Shown: positions 1 to 9,782, counted from the stretch's first letter. The stretch is DNA of 64,000 nucleotides from Arthrobacter sp. B6 (GCF_001663775.1 NZ_KV467168.1:2268870-2332869), one strand, 5' to 3'. The notes: generated by a model from the sequence alone, not told the origin. Made by a program: numbers and translations.

Positions 1-885
1 CCGCGCCCACCGGAGGGCGTTGGACTGCAGTCCGGGATCAGTACCCAAGTCCGGACGGCCAATCGTTTCCATGTATCGCCGAAAGATGCCATCGCCGTTG
101 CCGGCCACCACGATGCTGGCGCCGTCGGCGCACACGTAGGCGTTGGACGGGGCAATGCCTTCCAACCGACCGCCGGTTCGTTCGCGGCTCACGCCGTAGG
201 CCTCGTAGTCTGGCACGAGGGATTCCATCATCGAGAACATTGCCTCGTGCAAGGCGACGTCAATAACTCGCTCCGGCAAGGCAACAGCGGGCCCCTCGCT
301 CCGCCGTCGTGATTCGCGCTGGAAAAGGGCCATCATGGAGCCGAATCCGGCGTACAGGCCAGCAATCGAGTCGCCAATTGAGACGCCCACACGCACCGGG
401 GGGCGATCGGGATCCCCCACCAGGTTGCGGAAACCGCCGTAGGCCTCGGCTACTGCAGCGAAACCGGGGCGTTCGGACAGCGGCCCGGTCTGGCCGAAGG
501 CGGAAACACGCGTGATGATTAGTTCCGGGTTGGCATCGTTGAGCACCTCGGGCCCTAGCCCCCATTTCTCAAGAGTCCCCGGCCGGAAGTTCTCTAGCAG
601 GACGTCCGACTTCGCTGCCAGATCCAACGCTGCCTTGCGCCCCGCAGCGCTCCGCAAATCCAGCACCACCGACTTCTTGTTCCGGTTGATGGTGCGGTAC
701 AGCATGGACGTGTCGCCCTTGTATAGGCGCCAGTTCCGCAACTCGTCGCCCGTGCCAGGGCGTTCCACCTTAATTACCTCCGCGCCGAAATCGGCCAGCA
801 GCCGTCCGGCGGTCGGGGCAGCAATATAGTTCCCTAGTTCAAGGACCCGGATGCCCTCCAGAGGGGCGATTTTCTTTGAATTCAT
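1..885 (-). CDS. CaiB/BaiF family III CoA-transferase, C-terminus cut by window edge
   Basis: Reading down from the ATG at 885 gives 295 codons with no stop, so the 3' end lies outside the window. The start reads MNSKKIAPLEGIRVLELGNY, the usual N-terminus of formyl-CoA-transferase-type (family III) enzymes, which move CoA between carboxylic acids in the cytosol. Also visible are GRLLADFGAEVIKVERP, the NRNKKSVVLDL segment, LLENFRPGTLEKWG and the GDSIAG segment with the expected catalytic Asp. Full-length members run near 390-420 residues, so about three quarters are present. It is transcribed away from the nitrilase. Substrate unknown; a dicarboxylate or branched acid is plausible from the other acid-activating genes here. 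Confidence 0.9.
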   Translation of the reverse strand, partial: MNSKKIAPLEGIRVLELGNYIAAPTAGRLLADFGAEVIKVERPGTGDELRNWRLYKGDTSMLYRTINRNKKSVVLDLRSAAGRKAALDLAAKSDVLLENFRPGTLEKWGLGPEVLNDANPELIITRVSAFGQTGPLSERPGFAAVAEAYGGFRNLVGDPDRPPVRVGVSIGDSIAGLYAGFGSMMALFQRESRRRSEGPAVALPERVIDVALHEAMFSMMESLVPDYEAYGVSRERTGGRLEGIAPSNAYVCADGASIVVAGNGDGIFRRYMETIGRPDLGTDPGLQSNALRWAR

Positions 886-1722
886 GGCATTCCTAGAGCG
901 TTGGAGTGGTTATCACGACGATGTTCTCGGTGCGGGTGCGGGATTCTTGACTTACTTCCCCTGTCCTGCTCAGGGTTTACAACATGGCGAGCTTTAGTTA
1001 TCCGTTTCCTTTTCCCGGTGCTCCCAAATGGGAGGCACCAGCCCCCGGTTCGCGCATTTTCGAGTTGTCCTTCGGCGTTGATGAGCAAGTCGACGATGGA
1101 ACAGTAACCCGGGCTTTCATACCCGCTCTCCTGGTTAGCAACGAAACCACATCGTAGGTTCTAATTCACACTGTGAGCATGATCTTAGCAGAAGTGTGGT
1201 TGGAAGCACATGCTTCTTCCATCAACATGAACATGATTTTTGTCAGTGCATGCACTGCGGCCAGGGCGCGCTAGGGTCGGTGCGATCGGCCGCATGAGGC
1301 CAACCTCCCTATGGGCCTTTCGAGCTCCAGCTCAGTGCCCACAGGGTCACCGCCAGACTTGCCCGTCTACGAAGTGGGTGCCATCCAGCACCGCACGAGT
1401 GTAAATAGCATTCTTAGCGAGGCCGCCCCTCTCCGTACGCCTTGGCCTGGTTGCCGTGACTGCGTGCCCTTCGTCCCTCATATGCCCAATCTCATCCCGC
1501 CCTCGGGGACCTTGGCGACGCTCCCTTCAGGGCTTTTCGGGCAAGGCGTGCATCCGCGGTTCTCGCACCTCTTCTCAAAGGTTGACGCCGGATGTTGCGC
1601 AGGTCACTATGGAACCTCTATGCTGAACCCACATATTGAATTGAAACTCACTTTATGGGTCAAGCGGATCAGGGTATGAAACGCTGAGCTCCAAGCGTCC
1701 CCTCCAGGCACGGTGATCCCTA
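886..1722. other. Intergenic region between divergent CoA-transferase and nitrilase; no supported gene
   Basis: This stretch separates two divergent genes and should hold both promoters. The longest reading frame in it (about 1311-1679, +) gives a low-complexity, Pro/Ser-rich 122-residue translation with no recognisable domain and no convincing ribosome site, so I do not call it. Around 1197-1220 there is an imperfect inverted repeat built on TGGAAGC and GCTTC that could be an operator. No hairpin followed by a T-run was seen. Confidence 0.5.
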
Positions 1723-1755
1723 TTGGATCAGCCTGGTCAATCAAAAAACACAACA

Positions 1756-2850
1756 ATGAGGGTAATGATGGACGATTTCCCCGCTTTCAGAGCGGCAGCG
1801 GTTCAGGCTGCGCCGGTCTTCCTCGACAGGGATAGGACGATAGAGAAGGCAGTGGACCTGATCTACGAGGCTTCGAGCAATGGTGCCAAACTCATTGTGT
1901 TTCCGGAGGTCTTCGTGGCGGGGTACCCGTACTGGGCATGGACGATGAATCCGGTCGAAGGCGGCAAGTGGTTCGAGAGGTTCTACAAGGAAGCAGCAGT
2001 CGAGATTCCAGGCCCTCACATCGATGCTATCCGCGTTGCCGCTGCGCGAACATCGACAATTGTGGTCATTGGCGTCAACGAGAAGTCGGCGATAAATTTC
2101 GGGACCATTTACAACAGCATGGTCACCATCGGCTCCGACGGATCGGTACTGGGGGTACACCGAAAGCTGGTTCCCACGTGGGCGGAGAAGCTCGTGTACG
2201 GAAACGGCGACGGCGCATCCCTCAGGGTGCACAACACGGAGATTGGCCGTCTCGGAGCCCTGGCCTGCGGTGAGAATACGAATACGCTGGCGCGCTTCAC
2301 GCTGCTGGCTCAGGGCGAGATGGTCCACGTGGCGTCATACGTCGCGTCCCCCGTTGTTCCGGCTGATTACGACATGGCCGATGCCATATCTATGCGGACC
2401 GCCGCTCACTGCTTCGAGGGAAAGGTGTTCTCGGTCGTGTCCTGCTCCACGATTAGCGAGGAGATCATTGACATGGTCGCAGGTGACAATGAGGAGGTCC
2501 GGCACAACTTCCGGCGTGAGCACAGTGCACTCTCGGGTATTTTCGGCCCGGACGGGCGTCCGATCGTCGAGCCACTCGTCGACGACGAGGGGATTGTCTA
2601 CGGCGACATCGATCTGAACAAGTGCATAGCCGCCAAGCAGATGCACGACATCACTGGTCATTACAACAGGTTCGACATCTTCTCTCTGTCCGTGAATGGT
2701 ACTGCCCACGAACCGGTCAGCATTACCGACGGGCCGGCGAAAAGCTCATCAGTCCTCGGACCGATCGACTTCGACGGAATCGGAGAAGTCGCAAATGACT
2801 CGATGAGGAGTCACATCAATCCAGAGAGCGCTCGGCAACAGATCGGGTAA
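1756..2850 (+). CDS. Nitrilase (carbon-nitrogen hydrolase family)
   Basis: Nitrilases hydrolyse a nitrile directly to a carboxylic acid and ammonia. From the ATG at 1756 (364 residues) the catalytic triad is readable: Glu51 in IVFPEVFVAGYPYW, Lys137 in VHRKLVPTW and Cys171 in GALACGENTN, with the spacing usual for the family. The residue after the cysteine is Gly, whereas well-studied plant and Rhodococcus nitrilases have Trp (CWE). A TTG start at 1723 would add 11 residues, and ATGs at 1765 and 1768 are also possible; no strong Shine-Dalgarno decides between them. The MHS transporter begins 52 bp downstream and is probably co-transcribed, suggesting uptake of the substrate or export of the acid. 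An amidase with another specificity cannot be excluded. Confidence 0.88.
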   Translation: MRVMMDDFPAFRAAAVQAAPVFLDRDRTIEKAVDLIYEASSNGAKLIVFPEVFVAGYPYWAWTMNPVEGGKWFERFYKEAAVEIPGPHIDAIRVAAARTSTIVVIGVNEKSAINFGTIYNSMVTIGSDGSVLGVHRKLVPTWAEKLVYGNGDGASLRVHNTEIGRLGALACGENTNTLARFTLLAQGEMVHVASYVASPVVPADYDMADAISMRTAAHCFEGKVFSVVSCSTISEEIIDMVAGDNEEVRHNFRREHSALSGIFGPDGRPIVEPLVDDEGIVYGDIDLNKCIAAKQMHDITGHYNRFDIFSLSVNGTAHEPVSITDGPAKSSSVLGPIDFDGIGEVANDSMRSHINPESARQQIG

Positions 2851-2902
2851 CACACACGCCCCCATCTTCACCTGCCGAACGACCTGAATCAAAGGTACTG
2901 TC

Positions 2903-4204
2903 ATGAAAAATTCAGTTGAAACTGAGCCCCACAAGAGTCAAAAACGAAGCCCAAAATACATCGTCGCAGGTGCTATCGGCCATGTGATGGAATGGTTTGA
3001 CTTCGCGATATACGCCTATGCCGCTCCCGTTATCTCACGGCACTTCTTCCCATCCGACGACGTGCTGACATCCCTGATGTCGACCTTCGCCGTCTTTGCC
3101 GTCGGCTTCATCGCCCGGCCGCTCGGTGGCCTGGTGATGGGAGTGCTCGGCGATCGTATCGGCAGCACGAAGGTCTTGTCCCTCTGCGTCATTATGATGG
3201 CTGGCGCGACTGTCTTCATGGGACTCCTGCCCACCTACGAGATGATCGGCTTCTGGGCGCCGGTCCTGCTGGTTATGGCCCGTCTTTTGCAAGGATTCGC
3301 TGTCGGAGGGGAGATCGGAAGCGCGGCGTCATTCCTGGTCGAGTTCGCCCCCCCGCACCGCCGCGGCTTCTACGGCAGCTGGACACAGCAGAGCGCGGCA
3401 GTCGGATTGCTGCTCGCATCGCTGGTCTTCACTGCTCTGTCGGTGACGCTGAGCGAAGAAGCACTGAACAGTTGGGGATGGCGCGTTCCATTCGTCGCAA
3501 GCGTGCTTCTGGCAATCTTCGGCTTCTACCTGCGGCGCTCAATGCCCAACACCCCGAAATTTGAGAACCTCGTTGAGACGGAAGGAATCGTGAAGAAGCC
3601 GCTCACAGTCGTTCTGCGCGAGAACGGCGGAGCTGTCATCCGCGCAATCGGCATCATCGTCTGCTTCACCATTGGCTTCTACTTCATATTCACCTTTCTT
3701 CCCTCCTACATCCGAGTGGTCGTCGAGTCGTCCTACTCTGCCTCGTTCGGGTCCAGCGTCATCGGCCTAAGCGTTTTCGCCGTGATCCTTCCATTCCTCG
3801 GCCATCTGTCCGATAAAATTGGACGCAAATCCCTGATGATCTGCTCTTACGTCGGCTTCATCGCATTGCCGTATCCGTTGCTAAAACTGATCGAGACAGG
3901 CTCCTTCCCCTTGATGGTCGTAGGCCAGGTCGGATTCGTCCTGGTCCTGGCACTGGTGGCAGCGCCGTTGATGACGGCACTGGCGGAGCTGTTCCGCACT
4001 TCGGTGAGAAACAGCGCAGTGTCCGTCTCCTACAACCTCTGCGTCGCCGCTCTGGGAGGGACGGCACCAATGGTTGCCACATACTTAAGTTCCCTCGAAG
4101 GCTCACCTGAGGTTTATCTCGCCATGTACCTCGGTGCAGCCGGTATAGTCTCCCTCTTGTCCATCTGGACAATGAAGGACAGGCACAAGGAACCCCTGGC
4201 CTGA
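2903..4204 (+). CDS. MFS transporter, metabolite:H+ symporter (MHS) family
   Basis: A 433-residue inner-membrane protein with about twelve hydrophobic segments. The N-terminus GAIGHVMEWFDFAIYAYAAPVISRHFFP is the hallmark of the MHS family (KgtP, ProP, ShiA, citrate/dicarboxylate carriers), as is the loop GVLGDRIGSTKVL after helix 2 and GHLSDKIGRKSLMI in the second half. These proteins import organic acids or zwitterions with protons. It directly follows the nitrilase and ends just before a strong hairpin, so the two genes form a likely transcription unit. Substrate is not predictable from sequence alone; a carboxylate or nitrile-acid is likely from context. Confidence 0.88.
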   Translation: MKNSVETEPHKSQKRSPKYIVAGAIGHVMEWFDFAIYAYAAPVISRHFFPSDDVLTSLMSTFAVFAVGFIARPLGGLVMGVLGDRIGSTKVLSLCVIMMAGATVFMGLLPTYEMIGFWAPVLLVMARLLQGFAVGGEIGSAASFLVEFAPPHRRGFYGSWTQQSAAVGLLLASLVFTALSVTLSEEALNSWGWRVPFVASVLLAIFGFYLRRSMPNTPKFENLVETEGIVKKPLTVVLRENGGAVIRAIGIIVCFTIGFYFIFTFLPSYIRVVVESSYSASFGSSVIGLSVFAVILPFLGHLSDKIGRKSLMICSYVGFIALPYPLLKLIETGSFPLMVVGQVGFVLVLALVAAPLMTALAELFRTSVRNSAVSVSYNLCVAALGGTAPMVATYLSSLEGSPEVYLAMYLGAAGIVSLLSIWTMKDRHKEPLA

Positions 4205-4249
4205 GCCTGGTGACCTCTGGAGCTCACTGACTGATCATGCAACATCCGG

Positions 4250-4289
4250 ACGGCATAATCCTCCTCATCTGAGGGGAGGATTATGCCGT
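4250..4289 (+). terminator. Hairpin terminator after nitrilase/transporter unit
   Basis: A perfect 15-bp inverted repeat (ACGGCATAATCCTCC at 4250-4264 and its complement at 4275-4289) with a 10-nt loop lies 46 bp past the transporter stop. It has no T-tract, which is common for actinobacterial intrinsic terminators. Confidence 0.7.
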
Positions 4290-4581
4290 ACCGGTCATGA
4301 ACCGAGTTCGGCGAGTCCCCCTCGCCCCAGGTGTTAGGGGAAACACCAACACGGAAGAGGTTCTTTGCCTTACACAACCGCACTGGGCCCCTGACAACTT
4401 TTCCGTGCTGGTGTCGCTGTCTGAGAATTTTTGGCTGAGCACGAACAACAGAACCGTTCGAAAGCAGCTTAGGGGTTAGGTGAAAGGCCGTGTCCTTAAA
4501 TGATTGATCGACTGAGGGATTCCTAGGCAATTGGAAACGTCCCACTGGACTGTCACGAACGCAGGCTCTAGCGTGACAGGT

Positions 4582-5376
4582 ATGCCATCCGATTCCTCAG
4601 GTACCGCCAGCAACAGCCCGCTTCTCGTCTTGGGAAAGATCAGCGCAATACTGGATTCTTTCTCACTCGGTCGCCCTGTGCTGAAGTTGGCTGACATTCG
4701 TGAAGCCACGGGCATGCCCACTTCTACCGTCCAGCGGCTTGTCATGAATCTTGTGGACAAGGGGTTCCTTGACAAAGAAGATGACGCCTACCGGATCGGT
4801 ATGAAGATGGCGTATTGGGCTGCGCCGGCAACCCGTGGGCTCGAGGTCCTGGATCTTGTCCGTCCCTTGTTGAAGGACTTGCGTGACAGCACTGGTGAGA
4901 CTGTTTCATTTTTCAAAGCAGAACAGGGACACCGCGTGTGCGTGGCGCTGGCAGAAACGAACCATGCACTCCGAAGGGAGATGCACGTCGGTAAGATCCT
5001 GCCCATCCATGCGGGTTCGGCAGGGCGGGTCCTGCTGGCTTGGAACGAAGACCTCCTGCAAGCGACGTTAAAGGCTGACCTTCAACCCCTCACGGAATCC
5101 ACTATCACTAGTTCGGAAGATCTTGAGTCCGCTGTTCGGCGAACCCGCTCCGACGGGTTCGCCATAACGATCGGGGAGCGGGAAGATGGCGCATCGGGAC
5201 TCGCGGCACCCGTTTTTGACGCCTCCACCGCACTCGTGGGTGCATTGACGATAAGCGGCCCCACCCTACGCATGCCACGACCGGTTTGCGAAAGTTGGCT
5301 GGACATGCTCTTGAACACCGCCGAGTCCATGACCAGGTTGATTGGTGGCCGCTACCCAAGCGAGGCAGCTGCCTGA
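4582..5376 (+). CDS. IclR family transcriptional regulator
   Basis: An IclR-type regulator with an N-terminal winged helix-turn-helix (SPLLVLGKISAILDSFS, then LADIREATGMPTSTVQRLVM) and a C-terminal effector-binding domain with GSAGRVLLAW and the closing LAAPVFDASTALVGALTISGP pattern. Length (264 residues from the ATG at 4582) is normal. A TTG at 4531 or GTG at 4573 are alternative starts; none has a clear ribosome site and homologues usually begin close to the helix-turn-helix, hence my choice. IclR proteins commonly control adjacent aromatic or organic-acid genes. Candidate targets are the upstream nitrilase unit or the downstream leuCD-type pair. Confidence 0.9.
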   Translation: MPSDSSGTASNSPLLVLGKISAILDSFSLGRPVLKLADIREATGMPTSTVQRLVMNLVDKGFLDKEDDAYRIGMKMAYWAAPATRGLEVLDLVRPLLKDLRDSTGETVSFFKAEQGHRVCVALAETNHALRREMHVGKILPIHAGSAGRVLLAWNEDLLQATLKADLQPLTESTITSSEDLESAVRRTRSDGFAITIGEREDGASGLAAPVFDASTALVGALTISGPTLRMPRPVCESWLDMLLNTAESMTRLIGGRYPSEAAA

Positions 5377-5739
5377 TCTCTGGCCGGCACCAGTTGTTGG
5401 CTCCCTGACGCTCCGCGCCCACCAATCTTGCGTCTCGTGCGGCGGGGGCAGGGTCATTTACTCCGGAATGGCTGCCCGGGCAGGAACATCCCATACCTTA
5501 GCCACGATCGGGCAACCCTCTCCATAACTCGCAATATGATTCGCTACTCATAATGTAGGAAAATTCCTTGATTATTCGGCCGCCGGTCTGTACCTTGGAA
5601 ATAGATACAGAACGGTAGGCATCACCTTCCGATGGTGAGTTCGACGATGCTACGCCGTTCTCGCGAGCAGATCTCCTCATCTGTCCTTCCCTACCTAACC
5701 TTCCCGGCTTCTGCCGCATCCTTAGATTGCGAGTTAGTC
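5377..5739 (+). promoter_or_regulatory. Intergenic region ahead of the first leuCD-type pair
   Basis: 363 bp without a supported gene. The leuC-like frame is open back to an ATG at 5632, but that extension has no counterpart in the second leuC copy, so it is treated as non-coding leader. It presumably holds the leuCD promoter; I could not pick out a confident -35/-10 pair. Confidence 0.45.
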
Positions 5740-7149
5740 ATGGGCTACACCCTTGCCGAAAAAGTGTGGAACTCTCATATCGTCAGGCACGAAGACGGCA
5801 AACCTGACTTGCTCTACATTGATCTCCACCTGGTGAATGAGGTCACAAGTCCCCAGGCCTTTGAAGGGCTGCGCCTGGCCGGCCGCAGCGTACGCAGGCC
5901 CGATCTGACTATTGCCATGGAGGACCACAACGTTCCCACAATTGGTATAGACAAGCCCATCCAGGACCTTACTTCCCGGCTCCAGGTTCAAACCCTAAGA
6001 GAAAACTGCGCCGCATACGGAATCCACCTCTTCAACATGGGTAGCAAGGATCAAGGGATCGTCCATGTGGTTGGTCCGCAGCTTGGTCTGACCCAACCGG
6101 GCATGACCATCGTCTGCGGTGACTCCCATACCTCCACCCACGGTGCGTTTGGTGCCTTGGCCTTCGGTATTGGAACCAGTGAAGCCGAGCACGTGCTGGC
6201 TACACAGACGCTCCCCCTTCAGCCCTTCAAGACCATGGCAGTAAACATTGAAGGCTCGTTAGCGTCCGGCGTGACTGCCAAAGACGTTATTCTGGCGCTG
6301 ATCGCACAAATTGGCACTGGTGGAGGCCAAGGATATGTTCTGGAATACCGTGGTGATTCCATCCGGAACATGTCCATGGAAGCCAGGATGACAGTATGCA
6401 ACATGTCCGTGGAAGCAGGAGCCCGCGCTGGACTTATTGCCCCGGATGCCAAGACCATCGAGTATTTGAAGAGCAAACCGCATGCCCCAGCGGATGAAGA
6501 ATGGCAGGCAGCCGCTGAGTACTGGCTCTCGCTAGGTAGCGATTTCGATGCCGTCTACGACGCCGAAGTAACCCTTGACGCATCGCAAATTACTCCGTTC
6601 GTCACCTGGGGTACAAACCCAGCTCAAGCAGTGGCCATCAACGGCAAGGTGCCGAATCCTGAAGATTTCACAGAAGATCGCGACCGATCAGCCGCCCAGA
6701 AGTCACTTGCCTACATGCAGTTGGTCCCCGGTACGGCGATGAAGGATATCCCCGTCGACATGGTCTTCCTAGGCTCCTGCACCAACGGTCGCATCGAAGA
6801 TCTGCGCGCGGCAGCAGCGGTTCTGTCCGGACGGCGCATCAAAGAAGGTCTACAGATGCTTGTCGTTCCCGGTTCGATGCAGGTTAAGGCCCAGGCAGAG
6901 GAGGAAGGACTGGACCGCATTTTCGTCGAAGCCGGGGCGGAGTGGCGTTTCGCAGGTTGTTCCATGTGCCTGGGGATGAATCCCGACCAGGTCCCCGCCG
7001 GAAAACGTTGCGTTTCAACATCAAATCGAAACTTTGAAGGTCGTCAAGGACGTGGCAGCATGACGCACCTCGTCTCCCCCCCGGTAGCTGCTGCCACCGC
7101 TGTGAGGGGTTATATATCCACTCCCGCAGACCTTCACCTGATCAAGTAA
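5740..7149 (+). CDS. LeuC-type aconitase-family hydro-lyase, large subunit (copy 1)
   Basis: A 469-residue large subunit of the isopropylmalate-isomerase/maleate-hydratase class of [4Fe-4S] hydro-lyases. Motifs seen: [38 protein letters not shown], and the cluster cysteines in [14 protein letters not shown] and [14 protein letters not shown]. The start at 5740 ([10 protein letters not shown]) matches family N-termini and the second copy at 21225. The small-subunit gene follows after 10 bp. No leuA or leuB is nearby, and the pair sits with an AraC/XylS gene and acid-activating enzymes, so a catabolic role (hydration of maleate, citraconate or similar) is more likely than leucine synthesis. By eye about nine residues in ten match copy 2. 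Family is certain; substrate is inferred. Confidence 0.9.
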   Translation: MGYTLAEKVWNSHIVRHEDGKPDLLYIDLHLVNEVTSPQAFEGLRLAGRSVRRPDLTIAMEDHNVPTIGIDKPIQDLTSRLQVQTLRENCAAYGIHLFNMGSKDQGIVHVVGPQLGLTQPGMTIVCGDSHTSTHGAFGALAFGIGTSEAEHVLATQTLPLQPFKTMAVNIEGSLASGVTAKDVILALIAQIGTGGGQGYVLEYRGDSIRNMSMEARMTVCNMSVEAGARAGLIAPDAKTIEYLKSKPHAPADEEWQAAAEYWLSLGSDFDAVYDAEVTLDASQITPFVTWGTNPAQAVAINGKVPNPEDFTEDRDRSAAQKSLAYMQLVPGTAMKDIPVDMVFLGSCTNGRIEDLRAAAAVLSGRRIKEGLQMLVVPGSMQVKAQAEEEGLDRIFVEAGAEWRFAGCSMCLGMNPDQVPAGKRCVSTSNRNFEGRQGRGSMTHLVSPPVAAATAVRGYISTPADLHLIK

Positions 7150-7159
7150 GGAAACTTAA

Positions 7160-7753
7160 GTGCGGAAGTTTACAGAGCACACGGGGGTTGCTATGCCCCT
7201 AAAGCAAACGAACGTTGACACTGATCAAATCATTCCGTCAAAGTACCTCAAGCGTGTCACGCGCACAGGATTCGAAGATGCCCTTTTCGCGGACTTGCGC
7301 CATGAGGATGGGTTTCCCTTGGACGACCCTCAATTTTCGGGAGCGTCGATTTTGGTGGCAGGAGCTGACTTCGGCACAGGATCGTCCAGAGAACATGCCG
7401 TCTGGGCACTGATGGACCACGGGTTCAAGGTGGTCATCTCGCCCAGATTTGCCGACATTTTCCGCGGAAATTGCGGAAAAGCCGGCTTACTGGCGGCCCG
7501 GCTCGGCCGAGCAGAAGTAGAAGACATTTGGGATGCATTAGATGAAAATCCCGGGATGCAGATGACAGTTACCCTAGCCAGTCAGAGCATCCAATGTGGG
7601 GAGAAGGAATACGCATTCGAGATCGACAGCTACGTCAAATGGCGCCTTGCTGAAGGACTCGATGATATCGACCTTACTCTGCAGGCAGACACTGCCATCA
7701 CCTCATACGAAGTCCAACGCCCGGCGTTTCTGCCGCAAATAGAAGCGTCCTAG
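7160..7753 (+). CDS. LeuD-type hydro-lyase, small subunit (copy 1)
   Basis: A 197-residue small subunit pairing with the LeuC-type protein upstream to build the active site. It shows NVDTDQIIPSKYLKRVTRTGFEDALF at the N-terminus, GADFGTGSSREHAVWALMDHGFKVVIS and FADIFRGNCGKAGLL, all typical of LeuD. The start is GTG at 7160, preceded by AAGGAAAC. The TDQIIPSKYLKR loop is the region that contacts the substrate side chain in this family, so it is the place to look for specificity. It is more diverged from copy 2 (22645-23238) than the large subunits are from each other. Confidence 0.9.
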   Translation: MRKFTEHTGVAMPLKQTNVDTDQIIPSKYLKRVTRTGFEDALFADLRHEDGFPLDDPQFSGASILVAGADFGTGSSREHAVWALMDHGFKVVISPRFADIFRGNCGKAGLLAARLGRAEVEDIWDALDENPGMQMTVTLASQSIQCGEKEYAFEIDSYVKWRLAEGLDDIDLTLQADTAITSYEVQRPAFLPQIEAS

Positions 7754-7879
7754 ATGCAACTCTCGCACCCTTCGGGCCCACCAACGGCTGCCCAACACGC
7801 CTCCACGTCGGCTGACCAGTCACCAGAGCTCAAAAGGCCCGGCCTTTAACGCGCTGCCACCTCAAATAAAACTCCAAAT

Positions 7880-8917
7880 ACAGGCTAATGGAGCCCATGA
7901 TGAACCAAAGCCCCAACCCTCTGGTAGCCCCCAAACCCCTGGACGCCCATCCGGTGGTGCACACCAGCGACATCGACGCCGCCAGGGACGCTGTCACCGG
8001 GACTTACCTTCCCAATGATATGACCACGTCCGGTGACGGCCAGCTGAACATGATGTTGAACGCCTGGGGCGGCCGGGACCTGACGCTCGGCTACTTGACG
8101 TATCAGGCCGAAACGAAGTTGCGGATGCCGCCGCCGGAAGAGTTCTACCATGTGAACCTGACGACCGCCGGAGGCACCGAGGGATTCCGTGCGGACGGTA
8201 AACGTGCCTTTACTGCTGGTGGTCAGAGCGGATTGGTGTTGCTGCCGCACATTGGCACCGAGGTGAAGTGGGGCCCTGACGCGGAGCAGATAATCCTCCG
8301 GTTTTCGAGGGAAATGTTGGAAAATTTTGCTGCTGATCTGATGGGTCAATCCGTGGATCACCCGATCGGGTTCGATTTCGGTTTCGATCTGTCGACAGGG
8401 CGGGGCGCCAGTCTTTATGCTTCGGCGCAGTTCATGGCCGTGGAATTGAACCGGCCCGGGGGCATCACGGAGAACCCGCTCGCCCTTGAGCAGCTTGAGT
8501 CGTTTGTCATGAGCAACCTTCTCCTGGCTGTCCCGAACAACTACAGCGAGGTTCTCCTCACCCCGCCTCCCACCGTTAATCTGGGGCGGCTCAAACCAGT
8601 GGTTGACTTCATTGAAGCGAACGCCGACGAACCGATTACTCCGGCCGAGTTGGCCCGGGTAGGGATGATGAGTATCCGCACGCTGCATGCTTCCTTTCAA
8701 CAGTCCCTTGGAACCTCCCCCATGGAACATCTGCGCCGGGTCCGGATGGAGCGGGTACGTGCGGAACTGATCTCCAACAAGAACCCGGACCTGAAAATCA
8801 CGGATGTGGCAAACCGCTGGGGGTTCTACCATCCGAGCAGGTTCGCTGCGCGCTACAGGCAAATGTTCGGCGAACTACCCAGCGAAACCCTGCAACGCCA
8901 CGCCTGAAACCGCCCTT
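7880..8917. repeat. 1,038-bp duplicated block, copy 1 (with 20146-21183)
   Basis: From the A at 7880 (acaggctaatgg) to the last shared T at 8917 this segment reads the same as 20146-21183 (offset 12,266), and the flanks differ from the next base on either side. Translations in one forward and one reverse frame are identical between copies, which leaves almost no room for silent differences. The block contains just one AraC-family gene and no transposase or terminal repeats. Confidence 0.93.
7888..8907 (+). CDS. AraC/XylS-family transcriptional activator (copy 1)
   Basis: A 339-residue regulator with an N-terminal AraC-binding-like sensor domain (roughly residues 40-210) and a C-terminal double helix-turn-helix: ITPAELARVGMMSIRTLHASFQQSLGTSPMEHLRRVRMERVRAEL followed by ITDVANRWGFYHPSRFAARYRQMFGELPSETL. 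This layout is that of XylS/NahR-like activators of aromatic or organic-acid catabolism. ATG at 7888 is the longest start; an ATG at 7900 sits six bases behind GGAG that lies inside the duplicated block and may be the true one. It lies 134 bp behind the leuCD-type pair. The identical twin lies at 20154-21173, so both leuCD pairs are probably under one regulatory activity. Confidence 0.92.
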   Translation: MEPMMNQSPNPLVAPKPLDAHPVVHTSDIDAARDAVTGTYLPNDMTTSGDGQLNMMLNAWGGRDLTLGYLTYQAETKLRMPPPEEFYHVNLTTAGGTEGFRADGKRAFTAGGQSGLVLLPHIGTEVKWGPDAEQIILRFSREMLENFAADLMGQSVDHPIGFDFGFDLSTGRGASLYASAQFMAVELNRPGGITENPLALEQLESFVMSNLLLAVPNNYSEVLLTPPPTVNLGRLKPVVDFIEANADEPITPAELARVGMMSIRTLHASFQQSLGTSPMEHLRRVRMERVRAELISNKNPDLKITDVANRWGFYHPSRFAARYRQMFGELPSETLQRHA

Positions 8918-9102
8918 TTTCCAAGGCCTCCTTCCAGGAGTTTGGCGACGCCTTCCCTCCCCGAAACGAGGCCAGCTCCTAGTAGGCTCACAGCTCACAC
9001 AAGATGCGCTCACGGAGCCTGCCCGGGAGGGTTTCGGTTGATCAAGTTGGATGAGTGCGAGAAAGCACCACTGTCGGCGGTCTCCTGACCTCCGGTGGCG
9101 GA

Positions 9103-9312
9103 TCAACGCTCCAACCGGAAGCCGAGCTTGATGGTCACCTGCCAGTCGCTGACTTGCCCGTTCTCAAGGTGTCCGCGGATTTCCTTGACCTCGAACCAGT
9201 CCAGGTTGCGGAGGGACTTGGAAGCTTCGGCAATTCCGTTGCGAACTGCGGCATCAACACCGTCTTTTGATGTGCCGACGATTTCGGAAATGCTGTAGGT
9301 GTGGTTGGACAT
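9103..9312 (-). CDS. Dodecin (flavin-storage dodecamer)
   Basis: A 69-residue protein matching the dodecin fold: MSNHTYSISEIVGTSKDG, then LDWFEVKEIRGHLENGQV and QVTIKLGFRLE. Trp39 and Gln58 occupy the places of the flavin-stacking Trp and flavin-contacting Gln described for dodecins. Dodecins form hollow dodecamers that bind flavins (some also CoA) and buffer them in the cytosol. Its presence near two flavin reductases and a flavin monooxygenase in the same window is suggestive but could be chance. It is a single gene on the minus strand. Confidence 0.93.
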   Translation of the reverse strand: MSNHTYSISEIVGTSKDGVDAAVRNGIAEASKSLRNLDWFEVKEIRGHLENGQVSDWQVTIKLGFRLER

Positions 9313-9518
9313 CTTCGCTCCTTATGATCATGCTGGTTCCGAGTTGTGGGTCCTTCTTGAGCGCTGTGCGTCTAGTGCTCGGCCGATCACCGAGTGGGAG
9401 AAGTCACTGTTTAAGCGGCCCCGCCAGGATGCGGTTTCCCTTGGAGCAGACGACAGCTGTCCACGGTGAACCTCTCAGTCCCAAGTCTGTGCCCAGGACG
9501 CTGGCGAATCGACTGATC

Positions 9519-9782
9519 CTATTCGCCGTACATCAGGCTGGTCAGGAAAAGTTCGAGCGGGGCATTGTGCTGGGGAGCTGCAGCGCCGGCCGATACTGTA
9601 GTTTCTTCAATTTCCAAGTAGAGGCCTTCCCATGGATATGAAGTGAGACTTCCCTGTCGTTCGGGGGAACTTGGTTCAAGTTTTGTAGCATGGCCCCAGT
9701 CCAAGTGTTGAATTTTGGGTGTGCGGGCGGCGTGGTGGCGGACACCAAGCCCGCCTAAAAACGGGTGATGGGCGATAGTCAT
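9519..9782 (-). CDS. Hypothetical small protein
   Basis: An 87-residue frame beginning MTIAHHPFLGGLGVRHH and ending PLELFLTSLMYGE. The only real support is a good ribosome site (AGAGAGGAAG, seven bases before the ATG at 9782). No family recognised, no membrane segment. It lies in the roughly 1 kb between dodecin and the small gene at 10355, where nothing else is called. It may be a decayed or spurious frame. Confidence 0.3.
   Translation of the reverse strand: MTIAHHPFLGGLGVRHHAARTPKIQHLDWGHATKLEPSSPERQGSLTSYPWEGLYLEIEETTVSAGAAAPQHNAPLELFLTSLMYGE

Noticed and set aside
1311..1679. Possible 122-residue gene between CoA-transferase and nitrilase
   Set aside because: No ribosome site, low-complexity start and no recognisable family.
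5740..7753. LeuCD as leucine biosynthesis genes
   Set aside because: No leuA, leuB or other leucine genes, two copies each with an AraC/XylS gene, and acid-activation enzymes around them. Not excluded, but the catabolic reading fits better, so no leuC/leuD symbols were assigned.
7885..8862. Long reverse-strand frame (325 codons) across the AraC gene, repeated at 20151-21128
   Set aside because: It is an antisense shadow of a clear AraC-family gene, as expected in GC-rich DNA; its translation has no domain. It was useful only to show that the two copies are identical.
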